From contig NZ_AP027041.1 of the NCBI RefSeq assembly GCF_027924565.1, positions 1,736,001 to 1,800,000 on the forward strand: a stretch of 64,000 bases of DNA, read 5' to 3'. The notes beneath the pieces are model-generated. The model saw only the letters and a list, made by a program, of their open reading frames with translations, was not told where the DNA came from and did not search any database. A program made the position numbers and the translations under genes. This stretch comes from Lysobacter auxotrophicus (GTDB taxonomy: Bacteria; Pseudomonadota; Gammaproteobacteria; Xanthomonadales; Xanthomonadaceae). Below are positions 7,785-16,001 of the stretch, piece by piece; position 1 is the first letter of the stretch; each line of letters begins with the position of its first letter.

Positions 7785-9248
7785 ATGGCGACACGGACTG
7801 GAGCACGCCGGCGCGGTCGCCGCGAACCGATGTCGCGGGTCGATACGGCGTGGCTGCGGATGGAGCGGCCGACCAACCCGATGATGATCACCGGCGTGCT
7901 GATGTTCGCCGAGCCGATGTCGCTGGAACGCCTCAAGCGCGTGGTGAAACAGCGCTTCCTTTCGTACCGCCGCTTCCGCCAGAAGGCCGTGGTCACGCCG
8001 GCCGGCGCGCAGTGGGAAACGGACCTCAACTTCAACCTCGACTGGCACGTGCAGCACGCCGCGTTGCCCGGGCGCGGCGACAAACGCGCGCTGGAGCGCT
8101 TCGTCAGCCAGCTCGCGTCGTCGCCGCTCAACCACGATCGCCCGCTGTGGCAGTTTCATCTGGTGGAACGCTTCGACGGCGGCGGTTCGGCGCTCGTTGC
8201 CCGAATCCACCACAGTTACGCCGACGGCATCGCGCTGGTGCAGGTGCTGCTGTCGCTGACCGATACCGCGCCGGATGCGGGCGACGGCAGCGAATTGCCG
8301 CGCGCGTGGCTCAAGAAGGAACACGCTGGCGTCGCGCGCCGCGTGGGCGCGGTGGACCGCTACGTGAAACTGGGCAGCAAGGTCGTGGAAAAAGGGCTGG
8401 AGATGTATCGCGACCCCTCGCTCGCCGCGGTGCTGGCGAAGGAGGGCGGCGAGATCGCGCGCGAACTGCTGCACGCGCTGTCGTTGTCGGACGATCCGCC
8501 CTCGATGCTGCGCGGGCGCCTGGGCACGAGCAAGCGCGTCGCCTGGGCCGAGCCGTTGGACCTGGAGGAAGTGAAAGCCGTCGGCCGCGCCTGCGACTGC
8601 ACCGTCAACGACGTGCTGATGGCCACCGCCGCCGGCGCGCTGCGCAGCTACATGATCGAACGCGGCGACCACGTCGACGGCATGACGTTGCGTGCGACGG
8701 TGCCGGTGAACCTGCGCCCGCTGGAGCATGCGCGCAAGCTCGGCAACCACTTCGGCCTGGTGTTCCTCGACCTGCCGGTGGGCGAGGACAATCCGATCCG
8801 TCGTCTCGAACGCGTCGCCCAGTGCATGGAAGACCTCAAGCGCTCGCGGCAGGCGATCGTCGCCTACGGGCTGCTCGCGGCGCTCGGCATGGCGCCCGCG
8901 TCGGTGCAGGGGCTCGCGCTGGAATTGTTCAGTCGAAAGGCCACCGCGGTCGCGACCAACGTGCCCGGCCCGCAGCAGCCGCTGTATCTCGCCGGCTGCA
9001 TGCTGCGCGAGATGATGTTCTGGGTGCCGCAGACCGGCTCCATCGGCATCGGCATTTCCATCCTCAGCTACAACGGCCGCGTGCACTTCGGCCTGATCTC
9101 CGATGGCCGCCTGATTCCAGATCCGGATGCGGTGATCCGCCGCTTCGGCGCGGAGTTCGACAAGCTGCTGTACCTGGCGCTGATGGGGAACTGGGACGTG
9201 CGCCTCGATGCGGATGCAGCGCAGGCGTTGATTCCTGCCGCCGACTGA
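7785..9248 (+). CDS. WS/DGAT family O-acyltransferase
   Basis: This family (wax ester synthase / acyl-CoA:diacylglycerol acyltransferase) moves an acyl group from acyl-CoA to a long-chain alcohol or diacylglycerol. The catalytic HHxxxDG motif is intact as HHSYADG at residues 142-148, and the downstream block TVNDVLMATAAGALR and the C-terminal NVPGP segment are family features. The 487-residue length is typical. The first 15 residues are basic and the homologous region begins at MSRVDTAWLRMERP, so the ATG at 7830 is an alternative start; GGGAG upstream of 7785 favours the longer form. No fatty-alcohol or lipid-storage partner genes are adjacent, so the substrate is unknown. Confidence 0.88.
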   Translation: MATRTGARRRGRREPMSRVDTAWLRMERPTNPMMITGVLMFAEPMSLERLKRVVKQRFLSYRRFRQKAVVTPAGAQWETDLNFNLDWHVQHAALPGRGDKRALERFVSQLASSPLNHDRPLWQFHLVERFDGGGSALVARIHHSYADGIALVQVLLSLTDTAPDAGDGSELPRAWLKKEHAGVARRVGAVDRYVKLGSKVVEKGLEMYRDPSLAAVLAKEGGEIARELLHALSLSDDPPSMLRGRLGTSKRVAWAEPLDLEEVKAVGRACDCTVNDVLMATAAGALRSYMIERGDHVDGMTLRATVPVNLRPLEHARKLGNHFGLVFLDLPVGEDNPIRRLERVAQCMEDLKRSRQAIVAYGLLAALGMAPASVQGLALELFSRKATAVATNVPGPQQPLYLAGCMLREMMFWVPQTGSIGIGISILSYNGRVHFGLISDGRLIPDPDAVIRRFGAEFDKLLYLALMGNWDVRLDADAAQALIPAAD

Positions 9249-9338
9249 ACACGCGAGGCGACGATCACTTGCGCCAGACGTGAACGCGGTTAGCTTGTGC
9301 GCGTTCATCACTTCCGTCTTTCACGCAAGGACCACTCC

Positions 9339-10052
9339 ATGAAGAATTTCGTCAAGGCCGCATGCGTGGCCGTCGTCACCACCGCGCTGCTCGCCGGCTG
9401 CGCCACGGGCGGCGGCAACTACTACGGCCAGCCGTATCCGCAGCAGCAGCCGCAGCAGCAGGGCCAGCAGCAGGGCATGAGCAAGACGGGCAAGGGCGCG
9501 ATCATCGGCGCGCTGGCCGGCGTCGCAGCAGGCCTGCTCAGCGGCGACGACGCGACCGAGCGCCGCCAGCGCGCGCTGGTCGGCGCAGGCGTCGGCGGTC
9601 TCGCCGGTGCGGCCATCGGCAACTACCAGGATCGCCAGGAAGCCGCGCTGCGCCAGCAGACCGCTGGCACCGGCGTGGACGTCGTGCGCCAGGGCAACAA
9701 CATCACGCTCAACATGCCCAGCGGCATCACCTTCGACTTCGACAAGTCGAACCTGAAGCCCGAGTTCTACCCGGTGCTCGACAACGTCGCGCGCACGCTG
9801 CAGGAGTACAACCAGACGGTGATCGAAGTGGCCGGCCACACCGACAGCGTCGGCAGCGATGCGTACAACCAGAAGCTCTCCGAGCAGCGCGCCAACACGG
9901 TGTCGAGCTACCTGCAGAGCCGCGGCCTGAACCGCGAGCGCTTCATCGTCGTCGGCGCCGGCAAGACCCGCCCGATCGCCAGCAACGACACCGAAGCCGG
10001 CCGTGCGCAGAACCGCCGCGTCGAGATCACGCTGGTGCCGATCGAGTCCTGA
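9339..10052 (+). CDS. OmpA-family lipoprotein with glycine zipper
   Basis: The product (237 residues) has a lipoprotein signal peptide ending LLAGC, which places lipid-modified Cys20 at the outer membrane. Next come a Gln/Pro-rich linker (QQQPQQQGQQQG), a glycine-zipper segment (GAIIGALAGVAAGLL and GAGVGGLAGAAIG) and a C-terminal OmpA domain with FDFDKSNLKPEF, VAGHTDSVGSDAYN and NRRVEITLVP. OmpA domains hold the outer membrane to peptidoglycan by binding diaminopimelate. The ATG at 9339 follows CAAGG by 8 bases. The architecture matches YiaD-type lipoproteins. A strong terminator follows, so it is a single-gene unit. Confidence 0.92.
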   Translation: MKNFVKAACVAVVTTALLAGCATGGGNYYGQPYPQQQPQQQGQQQGMSKTGKGAIIGALAGVAAGLLSGDDATERRQRALVGAGVGGLAGAAIGNYQDRQEAALRQQTAGTGVDVVRQGNNITLNMPSGITFDFDKSNLKPEFYPVLDNVARTLQEYNQTVIEVAGHTDSVGSDAYNQKLSEQRANTVSSYLQSRGLNRERFIVVGAGKTRPIASNDTEAGRAQNRRVEITLVPIES

Positions 10053-10072
10053 TCGCCACCACGGTATGCACG

Positions 10073-10106
10073 AAGAAACGGGCCGCCCATGCGGCCCGTT
10101 TCTTTT
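10073..10106. terminator. Strong bidirectional-type terminator after the OmpA-like gene
   Basis: AAGAAACGGGCCGC (10073-10086) and GCGGCCCGTTTCTT (10091-10104) form a perfect 14-base-pair stem with a CCAT loop; TTTCTTTT on the plus strand and TTTCTT on the minus strand allow use in both directions. Confidence 0.9.
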
Positions 10107-10164
10107 CGGGCGACGGGCCCAGCCCGGCACGCAACGCAGTTCGGCACCGGGCGATCCAGACGGA

Positions 10165-10194
10165 AACAAAAAGGCCCGCTCGCGCGGGCCTTTC
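10165..10194 (-). terminator. Terminator of the cytochrome c genes
   Basis: The perfect 10-base stem AAAGGCCCGC/GCGGGCCTTT (10171-10180 and 10185-10194) is followed on the minus strand by TTTTTGTTT, so it ends transcription of the two cytochrome genes. Confidence 0.88.
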
Positions 10195-10214
10195 AACCGT
10201 CGCGGCGAGCGCGA

Positions 10215-10655
10215 TCAGTCGTGGTGCATGCCGTGCAGATCCTGCAACGAACCCTTGCGCGAACCGAAGTAGGCGGCGAGATCGGCGATCTGCTGGTCGG
10301 TCAGTTCCTTCGCCTGGCTCGACATCAGCGGGTGCTCGCGATCGCCGTCGCGATACGCCTGCAGCGAGTGCGCGATGTAGTCGTAGTACTGGCCGGCGAG
10401 CTTCGGGTAGGTCTCGTCGATCGGCGCGTTGCCTTCGGCGCCGTGGCAGTCGACGCACGACTGGCCGGTGGCCTTGCCCTTGGTCTGCGCCAGCTTCTCG
10501 CCCGCGGCGATGTGGCCGGCCGGCAGGCCCGCGGAGGACGAGGTGTGGCCTTCGCTGCGATCGGCGGCCGAGTGCTCGGCCGGGGTGTCGCCACCGGAGC
10601 AGCCGACCAGTGCGAGGGAGGCGAGCAGGGCGATGGCGAGGATCTTGTTCGTCAT
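10215..10655 (-). CDS. Class I cytochrome c lipoprotein
   Basis: The product (146 residues) starts MTNKILAIALLASLALVGC, a lipoprotein signal with Cys19 as the lipid anchor, followed by a Ser/Asp/His-rich linker. One haem-binding site, CVDCH (residues 67-71), is present and the likely sixth ligand is the Met of HPLMSSQ. The tail is His-rich (HGMHHD), which could bind metal. It is a soluble-domain electron carrier on the periplasmic face, similar to cytochrome c5/c553 types feeding terminal oxidases. It begins 8 bases after the partner cytochrome and was missed as a separate frame because a long antisense frame from the RND genes runs through it. Confidence 0.9.
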   Translation of the reverse strand: MTNKILAIALLASLALVGCSGGDTPAEHSAADRSEGHTSSSAGLPAGHIAAGEKLAQTKGKATGQSCVDCHGAEGNAPIDETYPKLAGQYYDYIAHSLQAYRDGDREHPLMSSQAKELTDQQIADLAAYFGSRKGSLQDLHGMHHD

Positions 10656-10663
10656 GGGTCTGC

Positions 10664-11065
10664 TCACTTCACGGTCGAAAGGAAGGCGGCGATGTCGGCG
10701 ATGTCCTGGTCCGAGAAGCTCTGCGCCTGGGCCTGCATCGTCGGGTGCTTGCGCGTGCCCTTCTTGTATTCGGTCAACGCGTTGGTCAGGTAGACCTCCG
10801 ACTGCCCGCCGATGCGCGGCACGTGGTAGTTCGGATACGCGTTCTTGTAGCCGGTGACGCCGTGGCAGCCCTGGCAGGTGTAGGTGAGCTGCTTGCCCCG
10901 TGCGGCATCGCCCTTGAGCGAAACCGGAGCCGTCGGGGCCGTCGGAGCGGCAGCCGCGGGTGCGGCAGCGGCCGGGGCGGCGGGAGCCTGGGCGTCCTGT
11001 GCCGACGCGCTGAATGCGGTGGCGGTCAGCAGGAAGCAGGCGGCGATCATCAGCGGTCGCATCAT
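10664..11065 (-). CDS. Periplasmic class I cytochrome c
   Basis: The 133-residue product has a Sec signal peptide (MMRPLMIAACFLLTATAF, cleavage after SASA, about residue 22) and a 25-residue Ala/Pro linker before the haem domain. The single CXXCH is CQGCH at residues 64-68, and Met of HPTMQAQAQ is the likely sixth haem ligand. The domain shares the pattern YPxLxGQ/IGGQ...YL-AL-EYKKGTRKHP with the downstream cytochrome, so the two look like products of a duplication. Together they probably form a two-step electron relay; the oxidase or dehydrogenase partner is not in the window. ATG 11062 is an equally possible start. Confidence 0.9.
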   Translation of the reverse strand: MMRPLMIAACFLLTATAFSASAQDAQAPAAPAAAAPAAAAPTAPTAPVSLKGDAARGKQLTYTCQGCHGVTGYKNAYPNYHVPRIGGQSEVYLTNALTEYKKGTRKHPTMQAQAQSFSDQDIADIAAFLSTVK

Positions 11066-11156
11066 GTCGTAGTCCGCAATCTCGTGTGGCTAGCGAAAGG
11101 TCTAGGTGCTGGCTGCATGGCGCCTCCCCATTAAGGCGGCCGCGCAAGAGTCGGCA

Positions 11157-11185
11157 AGTATAGCCATGGTTCGGATTGCAACGAA
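11157..11185 (-). promoter_or_regulatory. Possible promoter of the cytochrome c genes
   Basis: On the minus strand TATACT (11162-11157) is a near-consensus -10 and TTCGTT lies 17 bases upstream (11185-11180). The predicted start is near 11150, giving an 85-base leader. Confidence 0.35.
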
Positions 11186-11259
11186 GCCGCCCCGTTTTGC
11201 ATCGATGGTTGTTGCGTGCCCGCTTCGCGGTTTTTTCGGACGCGGTGCACGACGTGGCT

Positions 11260-11320
11260 CCAGTCACCATGACCTTCGGCGGATGGAAGGTGACTGGGGC
11301 GGTGATATACCTACATACAA
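11260..11320 (+). promoter_or_regulatory. Inverted repeat and AcrR-like half site before the RND operon
   Basis: CCAGTCACC (11260-11268) is matched by GGTGACTGG (11289-11297), with CCTTC/GAAGG nested inside (11273-11277 and 11286-11290). Just downstream, GATATACC (11304-11311) could be a -10 and CTACATACA (11312-11319) resembles the TACATACA half of AcrR/SmeT-type operators. The regulator is not encoded next to it. All of this is inference from pattern; the rest of the 298-base divergent gap (11066-11363) shows only the minus-strand promoter candidate. Confidence 0.35.
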
Positions 11321-11363
11321 CACCGGTACAAGCGCCGGTCTCAGCCACCTTGGGGTCCAATTC

Positions 11364-12500
11364 ATGCGTCACTTCACCCGAAATCGCAGCCGTGGTTTTG
11401 CCCGCGCCGCTGTCGTCCTGCTGCCGTGCCTGTTGCTGCTCAGCGCCTGCAAGGGCGGGGGCGAGGGCGAGGCCCAGGCCAAGGCCGGGGAAGACAAGAA
11501 GGGCCCCGAAGCCGTGCCGGTCGAGGTCGCCAAGGCCTCCCGCCGCGCCGTCGCCGCCAGCTACACCGGCACCGCGCCGCTGGAGCCGGTCGCCGAGTCG
11601 CAGGTGGTCGCCAAGACCTCGGGCGTCGCGCTCAACGTGATGGTCGAAGAGGGCCAGCCGGTCCGCGCCGGCCAGACGCTGGTGCGCCTGGATTCGGCCC
11701 GCTCGCAGCTGCAGGCCGCGCAGACCGGCGCCGCGATGCGCAAGCTGGAAGCCAACTACAACCGCGCCAAGCAGATGGCCGACCAGAAGCTGCTCAGCGC
11801 GAACGACAACGACCAGCTGCGTTACGACCTGGAAAACGCCCGCGCCGCCAACCGCCTGGCGAACCTGGAGCTGTCCTACGCCAACGTCGAAGCGCCGATT
11901 TCTGGCGTGATCGCCTCGCGTTCGATCAAGACCGGCAACTTCGTCCAGATCAACACGCCGATCTTCCGTATCGTCGACACCTCGCGCCTGGAGGCCACGC
12001 TCAACGTGCCCGAGCGCGAGCTGGTGACGCTCAAGGCGGGCCTGCCGGTCGCGCTCGTGGTCGACGCGCTGCCGGGCAAGACTTTCCAGGGCACGGTGGA
12101 CCGCGTGTCGCCGGTGGTCGATTCGGGCAGCGGCACGTTCCGCGTGGTCTGCTCGTTCAAGGGCGAGGGCATCCTGCAGCCGGGCATGTTCGGCCGCATC
12201 AAGATCGACTACGACCAGCGCGCCGATGCGCTCGTCGTGCCGCGCGTGGCGCTGCTGGAAGACGATGGCGATCCGGCGGTGTTCGTCGTCACCGGCGACA
12301 AGACCAAGCGCGTGCCGGTCAAGCTGGGCTACATGGACGGCTCGTGGGCCGAAGTGCGCGACGGCGTGAAGGAAGGCCAGCAGGTCGTCGTCGCCGGCAA
12401 GACCGCGCTGCGCGACGGCTCGGTCGTGCAGGTGCTCGGCCAGCCGCAGGCGAAGAAGGAAGTCGCTTCCGTCGCCAAGCCCGAAACCAACAAGAAGTAA
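11364..12500 (+). CDS. RND efflux periplasmic adaptor subunit
   Basis: This membrane fusion protein joins an inner-membrane RND pump to an outer-membrane channel. The product (378 residues) has a lipoprotein signal ending LLLLSAC (Cys29), then a charged linker, a split lipoyl/barrel-sandwich domain (LEPVAESQVVAKTSG and ANVEAPISGVIASRSIKTG), a short coiled-coil hairpin between them (about residues 110-165), and a beta-barrel plus C-terminal domain ending in a Lys-rich tail. The start is the ATG at 11364 because it gives a clean lipoprotein signal. It heads an operon with two pump genes, 15 bases before the first. No outer-membrane factor gene is adjacent. Confidence 0.93.
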   Translation: MRHFTRNRSRGFARAAVVLLPCLLLLSACKGGGEGEAQAKAGEDKKGPEAVPVEVAKASRRAVAASYTGTAPLEPVAESQVVAKTSGVALNVMVEEGQPVRAGQTLVRLDSARSQLQAAQTGAAMRKLEANYNRAKQMADQKLLSANDNDQLRYDLENARAANRLANLELSYANVEAPISGVIASRSIKTGNFVQINTPIFRIVDTSRLEATLNVPERELVTLKAGLPVALVVDALPGKTFQGTVDRVSPVVDSGSGTFRVVCSFKGEGILQPGMFGRIKIDYDQRADALVVPRVALLEDDGDPAVFVVTGDKTKRVPVKLGYMDGSWAEVRDGVKEGQQVVVAGKTALRDGSVVQVLGQPQAKKEVASVAKPETNKK

Positions 12501-12515
12501 TTCCGGAGAACCCAC

Positions 12516-15500
12516 GTGACGCAACACGCGCACACGCCCGGTTTCAACCTGGTGGAGTTCTCCACACGCCGCCGCGTCACGGTGGCGATGGTGACCCTCA
12601 CTTTCGTCCTCTTCGGCCTGATCGCGCTGGGCGACCTCAAGGTCAACCTGCTGCCCGATCTGAGCTATCCCACCCTGACCGTCCGCACCGAATACACCGG
12701 CGCGGCGCCGTCGGAAATCGAAACCCTGATCAGCGAGCCGGTGGAAGAAGCCGTCGGCGTGGTGAAGGGGCTGCGCAAGCTCAAGTCGGTCTCGCGCACC
12801 GGCCAGAGCGATGTCGTGCTCGAGTTCGCCTGGGGCACCGACATGGACCAGGCCAGCCTGGAAGTCCGCGACAAGATGGAAGTGCTGCAACTTCCGCTTG
12901 AAGCCAAGGCGCCGGTGCTGCTGCGCTTCAATCCGTCGACCGAGCCGATCCTCCGCATCGCGCTGTCGCCCAAGAGCGAGGCGTCGAGCGACACCGAGGC
13001 CATGCGCCAGCTCACCGGGCTGCGCCGCTATGCCGACGACGACCTGAAGAAGAAGCTCGAGCCCGTCGAAGGCGTGGCCGCGGTGAAGGTCGGCGGCGGC
13101 CTGGAAGACGAGATCCAGGTCGACATCGACCAGCAGAAGATCGCGCAGCTCAACCTGCCGATCGACACCGTCATCCAGCGCCTGCAGCAGGAAAACATCA
13201 ACATCTCCGGCGGCCGCCTGGAAGAGGGCTCGCAGCGTTACCTCGTGCGCACGGTGAACCAGTTCGCCAGCGTGCCGGAAATGCGCGAGATGCTCGTCAC
13301 CACGCAGAGCGGTGGCGACAGCGCGGCCGCCTCCGCGGCGGCGCAGATGGCGGCGATCGCGGCGCAGACCGGTTCGGCCGAAGCGATGGCCGCGGCGGCC
13401 TCGGTGCAGAGCGCCAATTCCGCGGGTGGTGCGTCGGTCGCGGGCGGCATGCCCGTGCGCCTGAAGGACATCGCCGACGTGCGCCAGGGCTTCAAGGAAC
13501 GCGAGGCGATCATCCGCCTGGCGGGCAAGGAAGCGGTCGAGCTGGCGATCTACAAGGAAGGCGACGCGAACACCGTCGCCACCGCCGACGCGATCCAGAA
13601 GCGCCTGGAAGAGCTGAAGCAGCAGGTGCCGCCGGACGTCGAACTGACGACCATCGACGACCAGTCGCAGTTCATCCGCCACGCGATTTCCGACGTCAAG
13701 AAGGACGCGGTCATCGGCGGCGCGCTGGCCGTGCTGATCATCTTCCTGTTCCTGCGCGATGGCTGGAGCACGTTCGTCATCAGCCTCTCGTTGCCGGTGT
13801 CGATCATCGCGACGTTCTTCTTCATGGGCCAGATGGGCCTGAGCCTCAACGTCATGTCGCTGGGCGGCCTGGCACTGGCGACCGGCCTGGTGGTCGACGA
13901 CTCCATCGTCGTGCTGGAAAGCATCGCGAAGGCGCGCGAGCGAGGGTTGGGCGTACTCGAAGCGGCCATCGCCGGCACGCGCGAGGTGAGCATGGCCGTG
14001 GTCGCGTCCACGCTGACGACGATCGCCGTGTTCCTGCCGCTGGTGTTCGTGCAGGGCATCGCGGGGCAGTTGTTCCGCGACCAGGCGCTGACCGTGGCGC
14101 TCGCCATCGGCATCTCGCTGATCGTATCGATGACGCTGATCCCGATGCTGAGCGCGCTCAAGGGCCGTCCGCCGATGGCCTTCCCGGAGGAAGCGCCGCA
14201 TCCGCGATGGGAGCCGAAGTCGAATGTCGGCAAGCCGCTGGCGTGGTTCCAGCGCGGTCTGAACTGGGTGCTGCGTACGTTCTTCTTCAGCATCGCCTGG
14301 GCGATCGTCCGCGTGTGGCGCGTGCTGGTGGCGGTCGTCGGTCCGTTCATGCGCAAGCTGAGCGACCTGGCGATGGCGCCGTACGCCCGCGCCGAACGCG
14401 GCTACCTGAAGCTGCTGCCGAACGCGCTCAACCGTCCGGTGCTGGTGCTCGGCTCGGCCGCGGCGGCCTTCGCGCTGACGCTGCTCGCCGTGCCGCTGCT
14501 GGGCGCGGACCTGATCCCGCAGCTGGCGCAGGACCGCTTCGAGATGACCGTGAAGCTCCCGCCCGGCACGCCGCTGCGCGACACCGACGCCCTGGTGCGC
14601 GAGCTGCAGCTCAAGCACGCGAAGGACGATGGCATCCGCGCGCTGTACGGCGTGAGCGGTAGCGGCACGCGCCTGGACGCCAACCCGACCGAGAGCGGCG
14701 AGAACATCGGCAAGCTCACCGTCGTGATGGCGAACGGCGGCAGCAAGGACGTCGAAGCACGCGAGACCGAAGCCCTGCGCGAGACGATGAAGGATCATCC
14801 GGGCGCGCAGGTCGACTTCGCGCGTCCGGAGCTCTTCAGCTTCTCCACGCCGCTGGAGATCGAGCTGCGCGGGCAGGACCTGGAAGGCATCCAGCAGGCC
14901 GGCCAGCGCATGGCCAAGCTGCTTCGCGCCAATCCGCACTACGCCGACGTGAAGTCGACGGTGGAGGAGGGCTTCCCCGAGATCCAGATCCGCTTCGACC
15001 AGGACCGTGCCGGCGCGCTCGGCCTGACGACGCGCCAGATCGCCGATGTCGTGGTGAAGAAGGTGCGCGGCGACGTCGCCACGCGCTACAGCTTCCGCGA
15101 TCGCAAGATCGACGTGCTGGTGCGCGCCCGCGAAACCGACCGCGCTTCCGTCGACAGCATCCGCCGCCTGATCGTCAACCCGAACAGCAGCCGCCCGGTG
15201 ACGCTGGACTCGGTCGCCGACGTCGTCGCAACCACCGGCCCCAGCGAGATCCACCGCGCCGACCAGGTGCGCGTGGCGATCGTCTCGGCGAACCTGCGCG
15301 ACATCGACCTGGGTACCGCGGTGCGCGAGGTCGAGGACATGGTGTCCGAGCAGCCGCTCGGTGCCGGCGTGAGCATGCACATCGGCGGCCAGGGCGAGGA
15401 ACTCGCCGAGTCGGTCAACGCGCTGCTGTTCGCCTTCGGCCTGGCGGTGTTCCTGGTGTACCTGGTGATGGCGTCGCAGTTCGAATCGCTGCTGCACCCC

Positions 15501-15989
15501 TTCGTCATCCTGTTCACCATTCCGCTCGCGCTGGTCGGTGCGGTGCTCGCGCTGCTGATCACCAATTCGCCCGTGTCGGTGGTGGTCTTCATCGGCCTGA
15601 TCCTGCTGGTCGGCCTGGTGGTGAAGAACGCGATCATCCTGGTCGACAAGGTCAACCAGCTGCGCGAAGCGGGCGTCGCCAAGCGCGAGGCGCTGGTGGA
15701 AGGCGCGCGCTCGCGACTGCGCCCGATCATCATGACCACGACGTGCACGCTGTTCGGCTTCCTGCCGCTCGCGGTGGCGATGGGCGAGGGCGCCGAAGTG
15801 CGCTCGCCGATGGCGATCACGGTGATCGGCGGCCTGCTGGTGTCCACGCTGCTGACGCTGGTGGTGATCCCGGTCGTATACGACCTGCTGGATCGCCGCG
15901 CCGACGACTACTACGTCACCCGCGCCAAGCGCACGCACGGGGCGGTCGCCACGGGCGAAGGCGCCGCCGGCCACGCCGAGCCGGTCTGA
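12516..15989 (+). CDS. RND efflux pump permease, first of two
   Basis: A proton-driven inner-membrane pump of 1157 residues with the usual twelve membrane segments and two large periplasmic loops. The proton-relay residues match AcrB: GLVVDDSIVV in TM4 (Asp461, Asp462) and VVKNAIILVD in TM10 (Lys1037). An alanine/serine-rich insert of about 48 residues (265-313, SAAASAAAQMAAIAAQ and following) interrupts the first porter domain. A second oddity is a long cytoplasmic-side stretch after TM6 (RPPMAFPEEAPHPRWEP). The start is a GTG at 12516 after CCGGAGAA. It is longer than typical pumps (about 1030-1050). Substrates are not predictable. Confidence 0.93.
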   Translation: MTQHAHTPGFNLVEFSTRRRVTVAMVTLTFVLFGLIALGDLKVNLLPDLSYPTLTVRTEYTGAAPSEIETLISEPVEEAVGVVKGLRKLKSVSRTGQSDVVLEFAWGTDMDQASLEVRDKMEVLQLPLEAKAPVLLRFNPSTEPILRIALSPKSEASSDTEAMRQLTGLRRYADDDLKKKLEPVEGVAAVKVGGGLEDEIQVDIDQQKIAQLNLPIDTVIQRLQQENINISGGRLEEGSQRYLVRTVNQFASVPEMREMLVTTQSGGDSAAASAAAQMAAIAAQTGSAEAMAAAASVQSANSAGGASVAGGMPVRLKDIADVRQGFKEREAIIRLAGKEAVELAIYKEGDANTVATADAIQKRLEELKQQVPPDVELTTIDDQSQFIRHAISDVKKDAVIGGALAVLIIFLFLRDGWSTFVISLSLPVSIIATFFFMGQMGLSLNVMSLGGLALATGLVVDDSIVVLESIAKARERGLGVLEAAIAGTREVSMAVVASTLTTIAVFLPLVFVQGIAGQLFRDQALTVALAIGISLIVSMTLIPMLSALKGRPPMAFPEEAPHPRWEPKSNVGKPLAWFQRGLNWVLRTFFFSIAWAIVRVWRVLVAVVGPFMRKLSDLAMAPYARAERGYLKLLPNALNRPVLVLGSAAAAFALTLLAVPLLGADLIPQLAQDRFEMTVKLPPGTPLRDTDALVRELQLKHAKDDGIRALYGVSGSGTRLDANPTESGENIGKLTVVMANGGSKDVEARETEALRETMKDHPGAQVDFARPELFSFSTPLEIELRGQDLEGIQQAGQRMAKLLRANPHYADVKSTVEEGFPEIQIRFDQDRAGALGLTTRQIADVVVKKVRGDVATRYSFRDRKIDVLVRARETDRASVDSIRRLIVNPNSSRPVTLDSVADVVATTGPSEIHRADQVRVAIVSANLRDIDLGTAVREVEDMVSEQPLGAGVSMHIGGQGEELAESVNALLFAFGLAVFLVYLVMASQFESLLHPFVILFTIPLALVGAVLALLITNSPVSVVVFIGLILLVGLVVKNAIILVDKVNQLREAGVAKREALVEGARSRLRPIIMTTTCTLFGFLPLAVAMGEGAEVRSPMAITVIGGLLVSTLLTLVVIPVVYDLLDRRADDYYVTRAKRTHGAVATGEGAAGHAEPV

Positions 15990-16001
15990 GGAGCGCGCGA
16001 G

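Noticed and set aside
5501-8131. An 876-codon minus-strand frame over alr, phr and the acyltransferase
   Set aside because: Antisense shadow with no recognisable motif; the plus-strand genes have full family signatures.
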